Shown here one piece after another: positions 50,301 through 60,502 of a stretch of 64,000 nucleotides of DNA (the first letter of the stretch is position 1; every line of letters starts with the position of its first letter). The DNA lies in NCBI GenBank assembly GCA_934045075.1, contig OW203734.1, forward strand, positions 5,597,274 to 5,661,273, given 5' to 3'. The stretch is from Yponomeuta sedellus (Eukaryota > Arthropoda > Insecta > Lepidoptera > Yponomeutidae). Under the pieces are notes generated by a model. It was not told the origin of the DNA. It did no database searches and saw nothing but the letters and a program-made list of their open reading frames with translations. Made by a program: the position numbers and the translations under genes.

Positions 50301-50880
50301 GATCATCATTTTTTATATTCAAACATGCTTTTTTGTTTTTTATAAATTTTGGTAAATCTATAAACGATGACCCACTCAATGGTTGATATTTATTTACATT
50401 GATTTCCAAATGAGAGTTACTCAAAAATGTCCAACCGCTATCTCGCTCTTGAAACTCTTCAAGCTTTTTTTTCAATGTATTTATGATTTCTGAAAAAATG
50501 GAATTGAAGTTGTGGTTCATGTGTATGGTAATGTTTTTCGTGCCAAACGATTTTAGTTCTTGCAAATCGTTTTTGTACATAAGGAAAAATGAAAAAAGCT
50601 CAACATTGACTTTTATGCAAACGTGTTTTTTCAATGAAATATCAATCAGAGATTTTAATTTATTATGGATAGACTCGAAAAAGGTTTCAATTGAGTGCTG
50701 ACCATCACCGTTAGCCTGTATCTTATAAGTTGCAATACGATTACGGAATGCAGAGGTCAGAACCTCAACATCTTCTGACAAATGATGAGTTGCGACTTTG
50801 CTTTTGTGGTCAGTGCTGCGCATATGACCCACCCAACTTTTTGGGTTGACAAGAGTTTTGCAAGTAATGCAATAAGGCAT
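47374..50880 (-). CDS. Protein-primed DNA polymerase B (pPolB)
   Basis: 1168 aa, full length for Polinton PolB (about 1000-1300). N-terminal C2H2-like finger ('YCITCKTLVNPKSWVGHMRS'). A second Cys/His cluster at about 315-332. Exonuclease motif 'IIYADFETML' (about 361-370). An HNH-like Cys/His region ('CHICDNLLIFDKVRDHCHIT') follows near 475. Polymerase motif A is 'YIDANNLYG' (about 757), motif B is near 'KLLNNSIFGK', motif C is 'YTDTDSF' (about 1005-1011). The C-terminus ends normally. No stops. Role: replication of the linear element using a protein primer at its terminal repeats. Transcribed away from the right terminal repeat, opposite to the + arm. Confidence 0.95.
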   Translation of the reverse strand: MPYCITCKTLVNPKSWVGHMRSTDHKSKVATHHLSEDVEVLTSAFRNRIATYKIQANGDGQHSIETFFESIHNKLKSLIDISLKKHVCIKVNVELFSFFLMYKNDLQELKSFGTKNITIHMNHNFNSIFSEIINTLKKKLEEFQERDSGWTFLSNSHLEINVNKYQPLSGSSFIDLPKFIKNKKACLNIKNDDPYCFLWCVTAALFPSKSHPDRVSSYPDFRDIFNTQGLSYPVTFSDIPVFEKNNPDIAIFVYGLQGKKTVVGPLYRSESSTAKNIVHLLFLENDEGSHFCLIKNLPRLVRSQISKHHQQLHFCSSCLLFFKTSNELVIHACGGIATALPNQGSVLQFKNYERKQNIPFIIYADFETMLQRHLGCEADPNIASTSLLQQHVPSAFGYYIVCTVDAKYNRYVSYRGSDCVSKFVEWLYRDMKQIHTILKANIKIIFTDNDSQNFENAVRCHICDNLLIFDKVRDHCHITGHYRGAAHKHCNLQFKLPNFVPVVFHNLSGYDCHLFIKELGEAPGPIRIIPKTKENYISFTKYIPLSKDEGIQLRFIDSFKFLGTSLEKLTKTMKVEEFSLLKSFFANDTELKLLTRKGVYPYDYMSHWKCYEENSLPPKSAFYNTISGEEISDQDYEHAKSVWSTFSIRNLGEYTDLYVKTDVLLLADIFEHFRKTCKRYYQLDPAFYLTAPSLSFDAMLLKTKVRLELLSDLAIIRMIQDGIRGGVCMCSKRHAKANNKYMSEYDPSRPESFITYIDANNLYGFSMSQVLPLSDFRFLEQSEVNTIDITSVPDNASFGYILEVDIIYPTHLHDYHNDFPFCPERCIPPGGKSSKLIPNLYDKYRYVIHYVHLKTCLKHGLILRKIHRVITFRQSAYLKQYIELNTKLRQQAQSTFEQDFFKLLNNSIFGKTIENTEHRVNVYLVNQWSDSQNKTKKCTSAEKLIARPNFHSASVFSENLVAIQMKPERVVLDKPIYIGFTVLELSKSHMYDFHYSIIKPMYGKYVEMCYTDTDSFIYHLSTEDFFLDLKYRLLPYFDTSNYDSNNIHQIPLKNKKIPGLFKDEMGGEIITEFVGLRSKLYCFKTLEKTVKKAKGVKMSVIRGLNFSNYEQTLFEGNVLRKRNILFKSIKHEIFTQSVNKIALSRNDDKRLIHRDQISTKAWGHTSIL

Positions 50881-50996
50881 TGTAAATAAAAAGTAGTAAG
50901 ATTGACCAGGAAACAGATAATTAAAATTTAGGTTTTAGACACAAAAATAAATAGGTAAGTAGCAAAATAATATGTTTATTATAAATTAAAGGAATT

Positions 50997-52385
50997 TTAT
51001 TTTATATTTATCTTATCACTAAAAAAACTCGCCTCACTATTATCATACAGTGAATAAACTTGTTTAATAAATTTCTGTAATACGTCCCAGTGCGGTGTGT
51101 CCGTATCAGTCTGCAATTTTATTACCATCAACGCTTTTTTCCACCTCTCTTGAACGTTGGTACTTGCAGCATCGGTAGTGTTGTAGACCTTCAATTCTAT
51201 ATAGAATTCTCCTTCCGTCGTTGCTGTCCGACGAACGTGACCATTGGCGACCCGCGTCACTAGACTCGACCCCAGTTGGTGCTGCTCGGGAGTCGCTTTA
51301 GCGACCTTCTCTGCGTCTCGCAAAATCCCGAAAAGATCTCCCACCGTCTTTTTCTTTAAGGTGCTTGCAGACCTGTAAAAGTGAACAATATATTTTAAAA
51401 CATAAGTACCTTCATAAACTTATACCTATATTCCGATTGGGTAGGCTATCTATAGGAGATACACATACATTGAACGAGTATGAAGTGGATGATAGTTTAA
51501 TATGAAGGGTACATATCTACTTTTGATCTATCCCATATATGTCATTCTTAATAAGCAAATATCCCAAGTGATTCTTAATAAGCATATCTTACATGGAAAA
51601 CAAAAATACTACGCGAAGCGGGTATCGAACCCACGACTAGTAAGATGCAAAGTAAACAGTCGACAGCATGTTAACCTTTACGAGTACATGCCTGCAATGT
51701 AATCAACGATTCAATGACTCAGCGGTGTGCTAGAGTCAAATGACGCGACAACGTAACAACGAATAATATAACGAGACTAATTCTATTCCAGTAAACTTTT
51801 CCCTGGATGTAAACATTTACCGTAACGATCAATGTTAAGCCGGGTCCGCTGCGCCATGTTACGCGTGTTACAAAAAATGTAACACGTTATTAAAACAAAA
51901 ATGGGGAGTGGTATTAACACTTTACGTGTTACGTAACGTAACGTTATATAACAAGTACCTAACGTGTTATACCATGTCCCACTTTTATTATATTTAAGTG
52001 TTACGTTTTTTGTAACACGCGTAACATGGTGCAGCGGCCCCGGCTTTAGGCTATAGAAAATAAGGTTTAAGGGTCAAACCTATGGTTTGAATTATTAAGA
52101 CGAATAAACAACTTTTAGTTATGAAACAAACAAATAAACAGTTGTTATCTCTTTCAATGTTCCAAGATTTTCATCAACAGCTTGATTACATCGAGGGAAT
52201 CGTCATTTGAAACGATGTGTAAAGTGTACAATCATTTATAATAAACTATAGATGTATTGTATTCTTACCTAACTGTCTCCTCAACGTAGCTCGATGCTTT
52301 GCGTTTGGAGCTGGTTGGAGTCTTTTGCTTCTTACTCGACTGCACAGCAATAGGTACACCAGAGAATTCAAACTCGGAGTCAGAC
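50997..52385 (-). CDS. Spliced small gene of unknown function (5' exon unresolved)
   Basis: Exon at 52385-52269 (117 nt), flanked by 'ttcag' acceptor and 'gtaaga' donor. Last exon 51372-50997, after 'ttttacag'. They join in frame (an Arg codon split by the intron). The upstream exon encodes acidic 'SDSEFEFSG' then Lys/Arg-rich 'SSKKQKTPTSSKRKASS'. The last exon encodes 'TVGDLFGILRDAEKVAKATP', a beta-like middle and a helical end. The first exon is not settled: an ATG beside 'gtaagt' at about 52606 gives the wrong phase. An internal ATG at 51344 could start a 115-aa form. The intron between the two exons (about 900 nt) holds a MITE. The acid-then-basic opening parallels the - gene at 46 kb. 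No family recognised. Confidence 0.6.
51838..52045. mobile_element. PIF/Harbinger-type MITE inside Polinton intron
   Basis: 208 bp. Inverted ends 'agccgggtccgctgcgcc' (right copy has gg for gt), and long arms with 'atgttacgcgtgttacaaaa'. 3-bp TTA duplication at 51835-51837 and 52046-52048. 3-bp TTA/TAA targets are typical of PIF/Harbinger. Confidence 0.75.
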
Positions 52386-52389
52386 CTGA

Positions 52390-54200
52390 AATAATAATAA
52401 CATAGTTTTATACCAGTCTTATACATTTAACCTAAACGATTTATACACCGTATTGTAATTACTATACTAGATAAATGTAGTGACTGGAACATATTTTTTA
52501 GACATAGTTCGGGACATAGTTTTCATATAGGGACTAATACGGTTTAGTCAGTGGAACACGTAAAAAAAAAAATTAGGATGTAAATAAATATACTTACTAA
52601 CATTTTGATACCGATGGAGTGACTGGTAGCGAGGAAGTCGTAGATAATTACACCACACGGAGACTGTACTGAACAGCGTTATCACGTTATCGGAAGTGAT
52701 GAGAATTTTAGATAAATCAGGGTGTTATAGGTTTATATCCTAAATGTGTATGTTGTTTTTTTATTACAAGTACTGTAATGAAGTAAATGCGAAAATCGCC
52801 TTTATTTATAGGTGTATGAATATAGGTGATTGTTGATAAAAGTAATACATATTACTTTTTAGTATCGAACACCCAAAATTTTTGCTTTGCCTTCAAAAGT
52901 AGGTACTTAACCAAATCATCTTGACCGGTAGCAAGGTCAAGCCTATATGTTATTCTCATAATGTCAGCACTATTTAATAGCTCAAGTTAATGTGGCTGGT
53001 TGCCATTGCAACATAATGTGACCAATATATCGATTATTGTAGGTAAGATGTTTCGCAATCAGAAGCTTGCAACGGATCCAATAACGTTAACGTAGCAAAT
53101 TCGTAGGTTTCATACCTAGGTAGGAGTAAATAGTCCTAGATACACATGTTGCAATTTACTTTAGATTTTCTTGATCTTAATCAGATAATGTTCGAATTGG
53201 GTGAATATTTCACTATAGCAGAAGAAAATAAACTGTTATTTCCAGTTACCAGAAATCGGATGATGAGCTAAATAGGAAATTATAATTAATTCCTCTAGCT
53301 TATCCATAGAAAACATCGTATGATATCGATGAAATTACTATATAAATGTATTTCAGGATAAATAATACTTATCTAGGTATTCTTTATAAAGCATTTGGTA
53401 GACTCCACAATATTATGTGAAAGTCAAACATTAGGTATTAATGATACCTACAGCTAAATATTTTGATGCAACGAGTTTTTTCCGTGTGGATCTTAGACTA
53501 GAGTATAGCTAGTATAGTCAACCTTTGGTTATCTCTTATGTAGGTGATACATTAAAATATTATGACCCCTCTAAATTCTTTATTTATGGGTTATGTAAAA
53601 TTTACTGTATTTATTTTACTGTATGTTACAGATAAATTTAGATAGAAAATGAACGAGAACTGATGTTAGAAAACTGTTGAAAAAATATAAAACTATCTGC
53701 ATAGGTTCAGTTACGTATAATGGGATGAGAATAATATCTTCAAGTTTCAATTAAAAAAAGACAAAATGCTGTCGGTCGTATTTACAAAATCATGATTTCT
53801 TAAAATACTTTAACATCAAGTCTTAAAAAAATAATAACATGGAAAATGCTTTATTACCGGAATACCTTTAAGGAATGTTCAAAGGAACCAACTTTTATAA
53901 ATAAAACTGTACTTTTTGACAACATATTTTTTCTTACACCGTGTATACTTCGTATCAAATTTATAACTCCTGCGTCAACAGCTAAAGGTTGACAATCCCT
54001 GCCAGCCACCTATCATATTCGCATTCGCGTTAACTAAAGTGACACGTTAGTAGGAAATAGATTTCCATTAATGAAAGTATACTTTTATGTGTCAGTGATA
54101 TTATCATTAATTCACGATTTTACTTAAGTATACCCAAGGATTCAAGTAACTGTAGAAGTACATTTTTCCTACTGTGCAATGTTTTGTGTTTTCCGTAGTG
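52390..54200. other. Polinton right arm, no ORF recognised
   Basis: About 1.8 kb, AT-rich, only short accidental frames. Could contain promoter or untranslated exons of the - genes. Confidence 0.4.
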
Positions 54201-54217
54201 AACGATAAACAGGAGAC

Positions 54218-54765
54218 TTCAATCTGATCACTAACATTTTTGTGGGAAAAGTAAGGTATTCTTTGTGCCGACCATAAAATATGCCTAAAATACAAGTATT
54301 TCCTGGTTCTGCCAATCACCCAGTATTTGTGTCACATGAAAAGGATCACAAAATTTTGTTGTGTTGGAATCACCTTTTTTACAATGGGAGACGTCAATCT
54401 GACCATAAAATACAGTTAAGACGAAAATGTTTTGTGTCACTGTTGCGCAAGAAGGTTCATCACATGAAGTCAATCTGATCACAAAGTAATTTGTGGTGCT
54501 GAATCTTTCTAACAGTGGGAGCCGTCAATCTGACCACAAAATATGATTAAGTTGAAATTGTACTTTTATGTTATTGTATGAAGGGCCATCACGGGAAGTC
54601 AATCTGATAACAAAATTTGTGGTGTTGTACCTTGTTCATGTGGGAGACGTCAATCTGACTACAAAACAAACTGGGTTGAAAAAGCAAAGTTTTGTGTCAC
54701 TGTTATGAAAAGTAGACACCAGTGGTGTTAAACTCATTCAGTGGGAGAAGCCAATCTGGTCACAA
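54218..54765. repeat. Degenerate repeat array near Polinton right end
   Basis: The motif 'gtcaatctgaycacaaa' recurs at about 54218, 54393, 54469, 54524, 54598, 54649 and 54750. Spacing alternates 76/55 and 74/51, i.e. a higher unit of about 125-131 bp holding two motifs. 'gtgggaga' and 'ttttgtgtcactgtt' recur between motifs. Confidence 0.75.
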
Positions 54766-55099
54766 AACTATGACTGTGTAAATACAAGTATCACTTGGAA
54801 TATTTCATGTCATTGTCTTAATGAGGAAACCTAACCGATACCGCAAATAATGTGTGCTGTTTTATCTAGTATATTACGAAACTGCACAAAACATAGCTAG
54901 TGGGTAAATACAATTCAGTTGAGCTTGGGGATCCTTTATTTAATTCAACTCAGTGACTATGCGGACCTATCTCCACCAAGATGATGGTGAGTTGCATTCA
55001 CTCAAGCTTCCTAGTGTCATTCGTTTTCATTGATGGAATTTATCATAAACTGTGTAGGTTGCTCGTAAAATTATTGAAACTATAAATTAGAATCACTCG

Positions 55100-55225
55100 A
55101 TGTTATTGGGTATTCTGGAATAGCTGTAATGAGTTTGAGAGAGCGACAAGCCGCGCCAACCGGCGCGGTGCGTCGTGAGCTCAAACGAATGGAAGCTGGT
55201 CCAGAATGCCCAATAACATCCTACT
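55100..55225. repeat. Right terminal inverted repeat of Polinton
   Basis: Inverse of 38825-38950 with only a few differences in the inner half. Ends '...aacatcctact', then CAGCGC. Confidence 0.92.
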
Positions 55226-55507
55226 CAGCGCCTTACTAAACAGCTCAGTGGCTAAGTAATCCCTTGTTTCTCGTAAATCAACAAGATGTTTATGTACTGT
55301 ATAGAACTTTCAGAAAGCCGAAGTCCATGCAAAGAAAAAAAACAATTGACAGCTGATAACAGTGAAAACAAAAATTAAACTGTTTATTTTGGAGGAAAAA
55401 GAAAGGAAGAGTACTTTCCGAGGTTGATCTACATTAAATACGTATTTTATAATAAAAAAAACTACTCGACTCTCATTTTCTTCAGGAACTTTCCATCTTA
55501 GGGTTGT

Positions 55508-55612
55508 CTGGAAGAAATTGCTTTTAGCAATAAGGCTGGCAATTGTACTCTGAACTTTTTACACGTTTTTTAACATGTGCTCGGGTGTACAATAAAAAAT
55601 ATTCTTAACTCC
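55508..55612 (+). repeat. LINE 3' tail, copy 3
   Basis: 'ggaagaaattgcttttagca' and 'gggtgtacaataaaaaat'. Same 3' end type as 16.02 and 37.64 kb. Confidence 0.55.
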
Positions 55613-55916
55613 AATTAGATTTACTTTAACTTAAATGCGGGTAGCTTAACGCTTTGCTTATATAAAGAAACAGTGGCTAAACCTATCACGAACAAACAAT
55701 AATATTCATTACTATCCGACCAAGCAAACACTACATAATATTTATTTTCCAAAGTGCGAAATTTGTACCGATTCTACGGAACCACGTCGACTGTGTTTAA
55801 AATTCAAAGAGCTCACGACCCAACCGACTGCGCGACGGTTTCTTCCCAAATAATCAAGTCAAAGTATTTTATTTTAAATTACACAGAAACTCGCTCGTAG
55901 TTCCGGCTGTCTGAGT
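55613..55916. other. Stretch without recognised genes
   Basis: AT-rich, nothing recognised. Confidence 0.3.
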
Positions 55917-56222
55917 GATCTTAAACGACCACGAAGGTTAAGCACTATAGGGCGCGTTCAGTGCATTGAAAGGTGACCGTCTATGACTAACCCTAGTGGC
56001 ATTTTCCCGAGCGCTTCCGTGTTTCGCAGGGCATGTTAAACACGTCGTTAGCTGGCAGTCATTAAGCCAAGTCACAGGCCTTAAGGCGGCTTGTTAACAT
56101 CTGACAGTAAGACTAGCCGCTAGTCTTGCAAGCCTCCACCAATCCGGACTTGGCCCCCGTGGTGGAGTATGGTTCATACCTTCCTCAGGGAAGAGACCCG
56201 TGCCCCTCGGTGGGTTCATAAT
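55917..56222 (+). repeat. 5S-derived SINE, diverged copy
   Basis: The head is closer to a real 5S in places ('gatcttaaacgaccacgaag', 'gttaagcactatagggcgcg', 'ggtgaccgtc'). The body and 'gtgcccctcggtggg' end are in family order. It ends in 'gatgatgat' repeats rather than 'gttgatatcg', so it may be an older subfamily. Confidence 0.65.
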
Positions 56223-56434
56223 GTGTAGATGATGATGACACAGAAACTGTAACTTACAAGGAAGTGAGTTAGGAATGACTAGGAACTGAACGTTACAAGT
56301 AATACTAGATGTCCGTTTAAAATCTTTATTATTTAAAAAAATAAATAAAAAAAAACTCCAGTCTTTTCGCAGTATTTTGATGTTTAATTAACAGGCTATA
56401 TAGCCTATTAATAGGCTATACAAGTGCCTAAAAT

Positions 56435-56560
56435 GCCTTGTTAGTCTAGCGGCATCCCATCTGATTACAATGCCGGAGGTCGTGGCTTCGGTTCCCACTG
56501 GGAACCGCCGTATATTTGTACAAATGGCCTCAGACTGGGTGTATTTACATTTTTGGAACG
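56435..56560 (+). repeat. tRNA-derived SINE
   Basis: Box A-like 'gttagtctagcggcatcc', box B-like 'gtggcttcggttcccac', then 'tttgtacaaatggcctc'. Abuts the 3' end of the minus-strand LINE at a 'gaaatgaaatgaaatg' run. Confidence 0.65.
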
Positions 56561-56564
56561 TCCG

Positions 56565-58515
56565 AAATGAAATGAAATGAAAAGGTTTTATTCAAAGTAG
56601 CACAGAAACTGCGGCTTAATGAACGTTACAATTCAAACTAGGTGTCCATTTCAAAATCTAGATCATTTAGGAGAAAAAATGGACAAAAAAACTCCTAACT
56701 TAGTCTTTTCAAAAGTCCTTAATTAACATAGTTTACATAATTATTTTAAACATAGAACTCATACATTGTACTGGCTTTCATTTCAGACCTCATTGTCATC
56801 TAAATAATCCTTTATGATATAGTAGCCCTTTTGGCACAAAGTGTGCTTAACATATTTTTTGAACCGCGATTCAGGCAAGCTTAATATATCTTCAGGGATT
56901 TTATTATAGAAGCGTATACAATGCCCCATGAAGGATGTATTAACCTTTGCCAGCCTAAATAGTGGGAACAAAAGTTTATGTTTATTTCTAGTATTTACAT
57001 TGTGTTGGCTACCTAAAGTTTTAAAGTTACTGATATTTTCCCTAACGTACATAATGTTTTCATATATATACTGACTGGCAACTGTCAGGATGTTAGTTTC
57101 TTTAAAGAAATCTCTTAACGAATCTCTACTACCCAGCCTATAAATGAATCTGATCGCTCTCTTCTGCAAGACGAAGATGGTCTCAATGTCTGCTGCCCGT
57201 CCCCACAGTAGTATGCCATAGGACATAAGACTATGGAAGTAACTAAAATAAACAAGCCTAGCAGTTGCGACGTCAGTTAGTTCCCTAATTCTTTTGACTG
57301 CATATGCTGCTGAACTAAGCCTATTTGCTAATTTTTCTATATGAGGACCCCATTGAAGCTTTGCATCAATTGTGATACCTAGAAATACAGTTTCATTCAC
57401 AGGGTCTAATTTGTCATTCCCCAGTAAAACATTGCTGTCTACCGTTTTGACATTTGGAAGAGTGAACTTTATACATTTCGTCTTTTTTGAATTTAACAAT
57501 AAGTTATTAGAAGTAAACCAATTTAGTACCCGAGACAGAGCATTATATGTATTGTCAAGGTCATTTTCTTGTCTCTTAATTTTAAAAATAAGTGACGTGT
57601 CATCTGCAAATAATACTATCTCGGACATATTTTGAACCATGAACGGCAAATCATTTACATATACGAGGAAGAGGAACGGCCCCAAAATCGATCCCTGTGG
57701 CACTCCTATCCTGACCTCTGACCCTGAAGATTTAGTTCTATTTATATCAGCTCTTTGAACTCTCCCTTCTAAATGTTATAAGTTTTAGGCTATTCCCGTT
57801 TATACCATAGTGCTTTAATTTTAAAAGAAGTGTTTTATGGTCAACGCAATCAAATGCTTTCGACAAGTCACAGAATACGCCTATAGCATCCTTGCGCTCT
57901 TCCCATGCACTAAATATATGTTTAACTAACATGACGCCGGCGTCCAATGTAGAGCGCCCTTGCGTAAAGCCGAATTGCTGACCATGGAGAAGTTGATAGT
58001 CATTGAAATGTGTAAGCAGCTGACCTAGAACTATCTTCTCGAATATTTTACTCAAAACGGGTAGAACTGAGACTGGTCTGAAATTTGTGGGATCTTGTTT
58101 ATCACCACTTTTAAATAAAGGAACGAGCCTACTATATTTCATTAGATCAGGGAATATACCCTCATCTAAACATTTGATAAAGATTTTGGCTAAATGGGGT
58201 GCTAGGGTATCGATTACTGAGCTAACTACTGTTACTCACATACCCCATAAGTCCTCAGTTTTTTTAAGCTTTAGCTTTTTAAACGATTTAATCACGGTAT
58301 GGGCTTCAATATAGTCAAACAAAAAATCGTGATGGCATGGGGGGACATTGTCTTTCAAAATACTTTCAGCAAGAGCTGGAGAAGAGTCTAAAGGAGCTGT
58401 CGTTACAATTGGATGTCCTTGCATGGATACCGGTTATTATGGAAGTTATTATTATTAAAGTATTTTTTTAAGTCAAAAACACTTCTGCTGAGTCTAAAAG
58501 TGATTTTTGGCCCAT
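56565..58515 (-). mobile_element. 5'-truncated non-LTR retrotransposon (LINE)
   Basis: The RT-coding part is at 58424-56783. The 3' UTR is short and ends in 'tttcatttcatttca' at 56565-56580. Clade is probably the CR1/Jockey group by RT pattern; not resolved further. The left (5') end fades near the boundary of the DDE transposon at 58.6 kb. Confidence 0.85.
56783..58424 (-). pseudogene. LINE reverse transcriptase, one stop and one frameshift
   Basis: Three collinear pieces. 58424-58239 ends at a TGA (58238-58236). 58142-57781 carries 'FRPVSVLPVLSKIFEKIV', 'GFTQGRSTLDAG' and 'IGVFCDLSKAFDCVDHKTLL'. A frameshift follows near 57775. 57703-56783 then has 'PQGSILGPFLFLVYVNDLP', catalytic 'LFADDTSLI', a thumb/C-terminal region with 'FLGITIDAKLQWGPHIEKL' and 'YGILLWG', and a normal end. 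The second piece is in frame with the first, so only the single stop separates them. All RT motifs are recognisable; the endonuclease domain is missing. Recently dead by the small number of lesions. Confidence 0.9.
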
Positions 58516-59126
58516 TTTATAACGTCTCTACATATTCAGTGACACTAAGAATTGTATTTAGTTTTTGCAGATATATACGTAAAAAGTTACATGATCAAAG
58601 CGAAGAACAACTATAATCAATTCCACCAACTTAGTCAGTAAATTGACATTTGCGATGTGACCAGTTTATGACAGAAAAATAATAGACAATCGACATAAAA
58701 TATAGACTTAGCTTAATTTTTTTATTTTATAGTCTTATCCCACAACTCACGAAAGCTATGTAAGACATGATGAATACAAACTTTTTTAGTGATATATATA
58801 TATAACTTTGGGCACTTTTATTTAATTTTCTTTACTATAAAATGTGGTGGTTGTCAACTTTGATATTATATTTTTGGTTGTTCGCAATACCCATCTTCAC
58901 GTCAATTCCAGTTTGGCCTAAAATGTTGTGTGTCAGTTGTGTGTGCCTCAGTTCCGTTTCTATTGCAGTAGCATGAATATGTTCTTATGGTTTTTGGTGT
59001 TCTTTGACGACTTTTGCTTCTTACTTGGACATCGATTTGATAGCATCTGGACTACCATTGGATTGAACTACGATTGACCTCGGCTTCTCATCTTGCGTGG
59101 ATTGCATTACTTACTGGCTTACGTCT

Positions 59127-59558
59127 CCTGGATATCTTCGTTATCAACCCTTGTATGTCCCCACGTATGTCCCTACTGCTGGGGCACGGGTCTCTTCCTG
59201 CATCGCGGGAAGGTTAGGCCATACTCCACCACGGGGGCCAAGTCCGGGTTGGTGGAGGATTGTAAGACAGTGGCGGGCCTTACTGTCAGAAGTTATCAAG
59301 CCGCCCATAAGGCCTCTGACATGGCTTAACGACTGCCATTAATGACAGCCGGCACCAACGGCTAACGTGCCTTGCGAAGCACGGAAGCGCTCGGAAAAAT
59401 GCCACTAGCGGCAGTCACGGGACGCTCACCCATCCTGTACCTGACCGCGCCTGTCATTGCTTAACCAAGTGATTGATTCCAATCACTCGGTTCGCCTAGG
59501 CCACGAGCGCTTCACTAGGCCACGAGCGCTTCGCTAGGCCACGAGCGCCTGGATATCT
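59127..59558 (-). repeat. 5S-derived SINE with 11-bp duplication and triplicated 5' end
   Basis: Antisense element 59138-59547 between 'cctggatatct' copies (59127-59137, 59548-59558). Complete body and 5S head. The 5' end unit ('aggccacgagcgcttc' on +) occurs three times in tandem at about 59498-59547. Confidence 0.88.
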
Positions 59559-59572
59559 ACTTGGAGTCAATT

Positions 59573-59806
59573 ATGGATCCTCAACCATCTACTTCAAAAC
59601 ATTTAAAGCCTTTCCCCGAGGAAAACAAAGGAGGCGCCAATCACTTAAAAGTTCGAAATGATATTGAAAACTTACAAATAATTATGTTTTTGGAAAAGTA
59701 AGCTCTGAATCACCGTATGATATGCCCAGAAAAGAGGATTTTGTTTCAACGACTGCTGAGATATTGGGCATATCCAAACGGTCTGCTTATCGTGTAATAA
59801 ACAAAG
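59573..59806 (+). pseudogene. DDE_3 transposase, N-terminal piece
   Basis: From ATG 59573: 'MDPQPSTSK' opening, then a frameshift/stop around 59700. The following frame has 'VSTTAEILGISKRSAYRVIN', a helix-turn-helix DNA-binding motif. It breaks where a SINE is inserted. The DDE middle of the protein is missing. Confidence 0.7.
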
Positions 59807-59971
59807 TAAAACTGATGCCGGCGAGTCGCCTATTAGGGCGCTGGCACGTTTGGCCAGAGGTCGCGGATTCGAGTCCCGGCATGGGTGGATTTTTTAGCCT
59901 GTAAATAGGTATTTTAGGTTGTCCTTAGCACGGGTTAATGCATTAAAAAGAATATAATTAAAATAAAACTG
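59807..59971 (+). repeat. tRNA-like SINE family T with 8-bp duplication
   Basis: The element (59815-59963) lies between 'taaaactg' copies. tRNA-like module 59828-59886 with most of the D arm deleted. Complete sense tail ('ccttagcacgggttaatgca'). Confidence 0.75.
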
Positions 59972-59982
59972 GTTATGAAAAA

Positions 59983-60163
59983 TATAACATAACATAACAG
60001 TTTAGATACTGACACATACATTGCTTCTGGCCCCACACTAGGATACCCTGTGTCGTGGAAACCCGAAACAACGAATTCACAAACATGTAAACATCCAAGA
60101 CCTTTTTTTTTTTTGTTTCCAGCCGGGATTCGAACCCGGGACCTCTTGCATGACAGGCAGACG
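59983..60163 (-). repeat. tRNA-derived SINE (family G)
   Basis: Antisense copy of the 4.0-kb family, with an 'aacataacataacag' tail at its left. The head is truncated after the anticodon region ('gacaggcagacgc'). Confidence 0.7.
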
Positions 60164-60502
60164 CCTATATGCGGTGGAAGAATTTGCCGCTCAGTATGGT
60201 GTCACCATTCTGCTACTACCTCCCTACCATTGCGAATTTAACCCAATAGAATTGGTTTGGGCACAAGTCAAGGGTCATGTCGCAAGAAACAATAAAAGCT
60301 ATAAAATTAATTAAGTCATAAAACTATTTGAAGATGGCTTAAATTTGGTGACACCTCAACGCTGGGCGGACTGTATAGAGCACACGAAAAAAGTTGAAGA
60401 TAAAATGATGAAATTAGATCACTTGATTGACGATGTCTTAGATACATTTATAATTCTTGTATGCGATTCAGATACTACGTCAATGTCGTCAGATTCAGAA
60501 TA
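60164..60502 (+). pseudogene. DDE_3 transposase, C-terminal piece
   Basis: 'FAAQYGVTILLLPPYHCEFN' followed by 'PIELVWAQVKGHVA' is the conserved third catalytic block (N-P-I-E) of the IS630/Tc1-type insect transposase. One stop follows near 60315 ('taagtcata'). The last part is acidic and ends TAA at 60500-60502. Confidence 0.8.

Larger units (their letters stand above)
38819..55231. mobile_element. Complete Polinton/Maverick, 16.4 kb, with target duplication
   Basis: Element 38825-55225. Seen: a perfect 6-bp CAGCGC duplication (38819-38824, 55226-55231); 126-bp terminal inverted repeats starting AG and ending CT; and protein-primed DNA polymerase B, integrase with chromodomain, FtsK/A32-type packaging ATPase, adenain-like protease, and major and minor capsid proteins. 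Known: 6-bp duplications, AG...CT ends and this gene set define Polintons. All recognised core genes are uninterrupted, so the copy may still be functional, but nested repeats (46.77, 51.84 kb) show it is not brand new. Confidence 0.96.
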
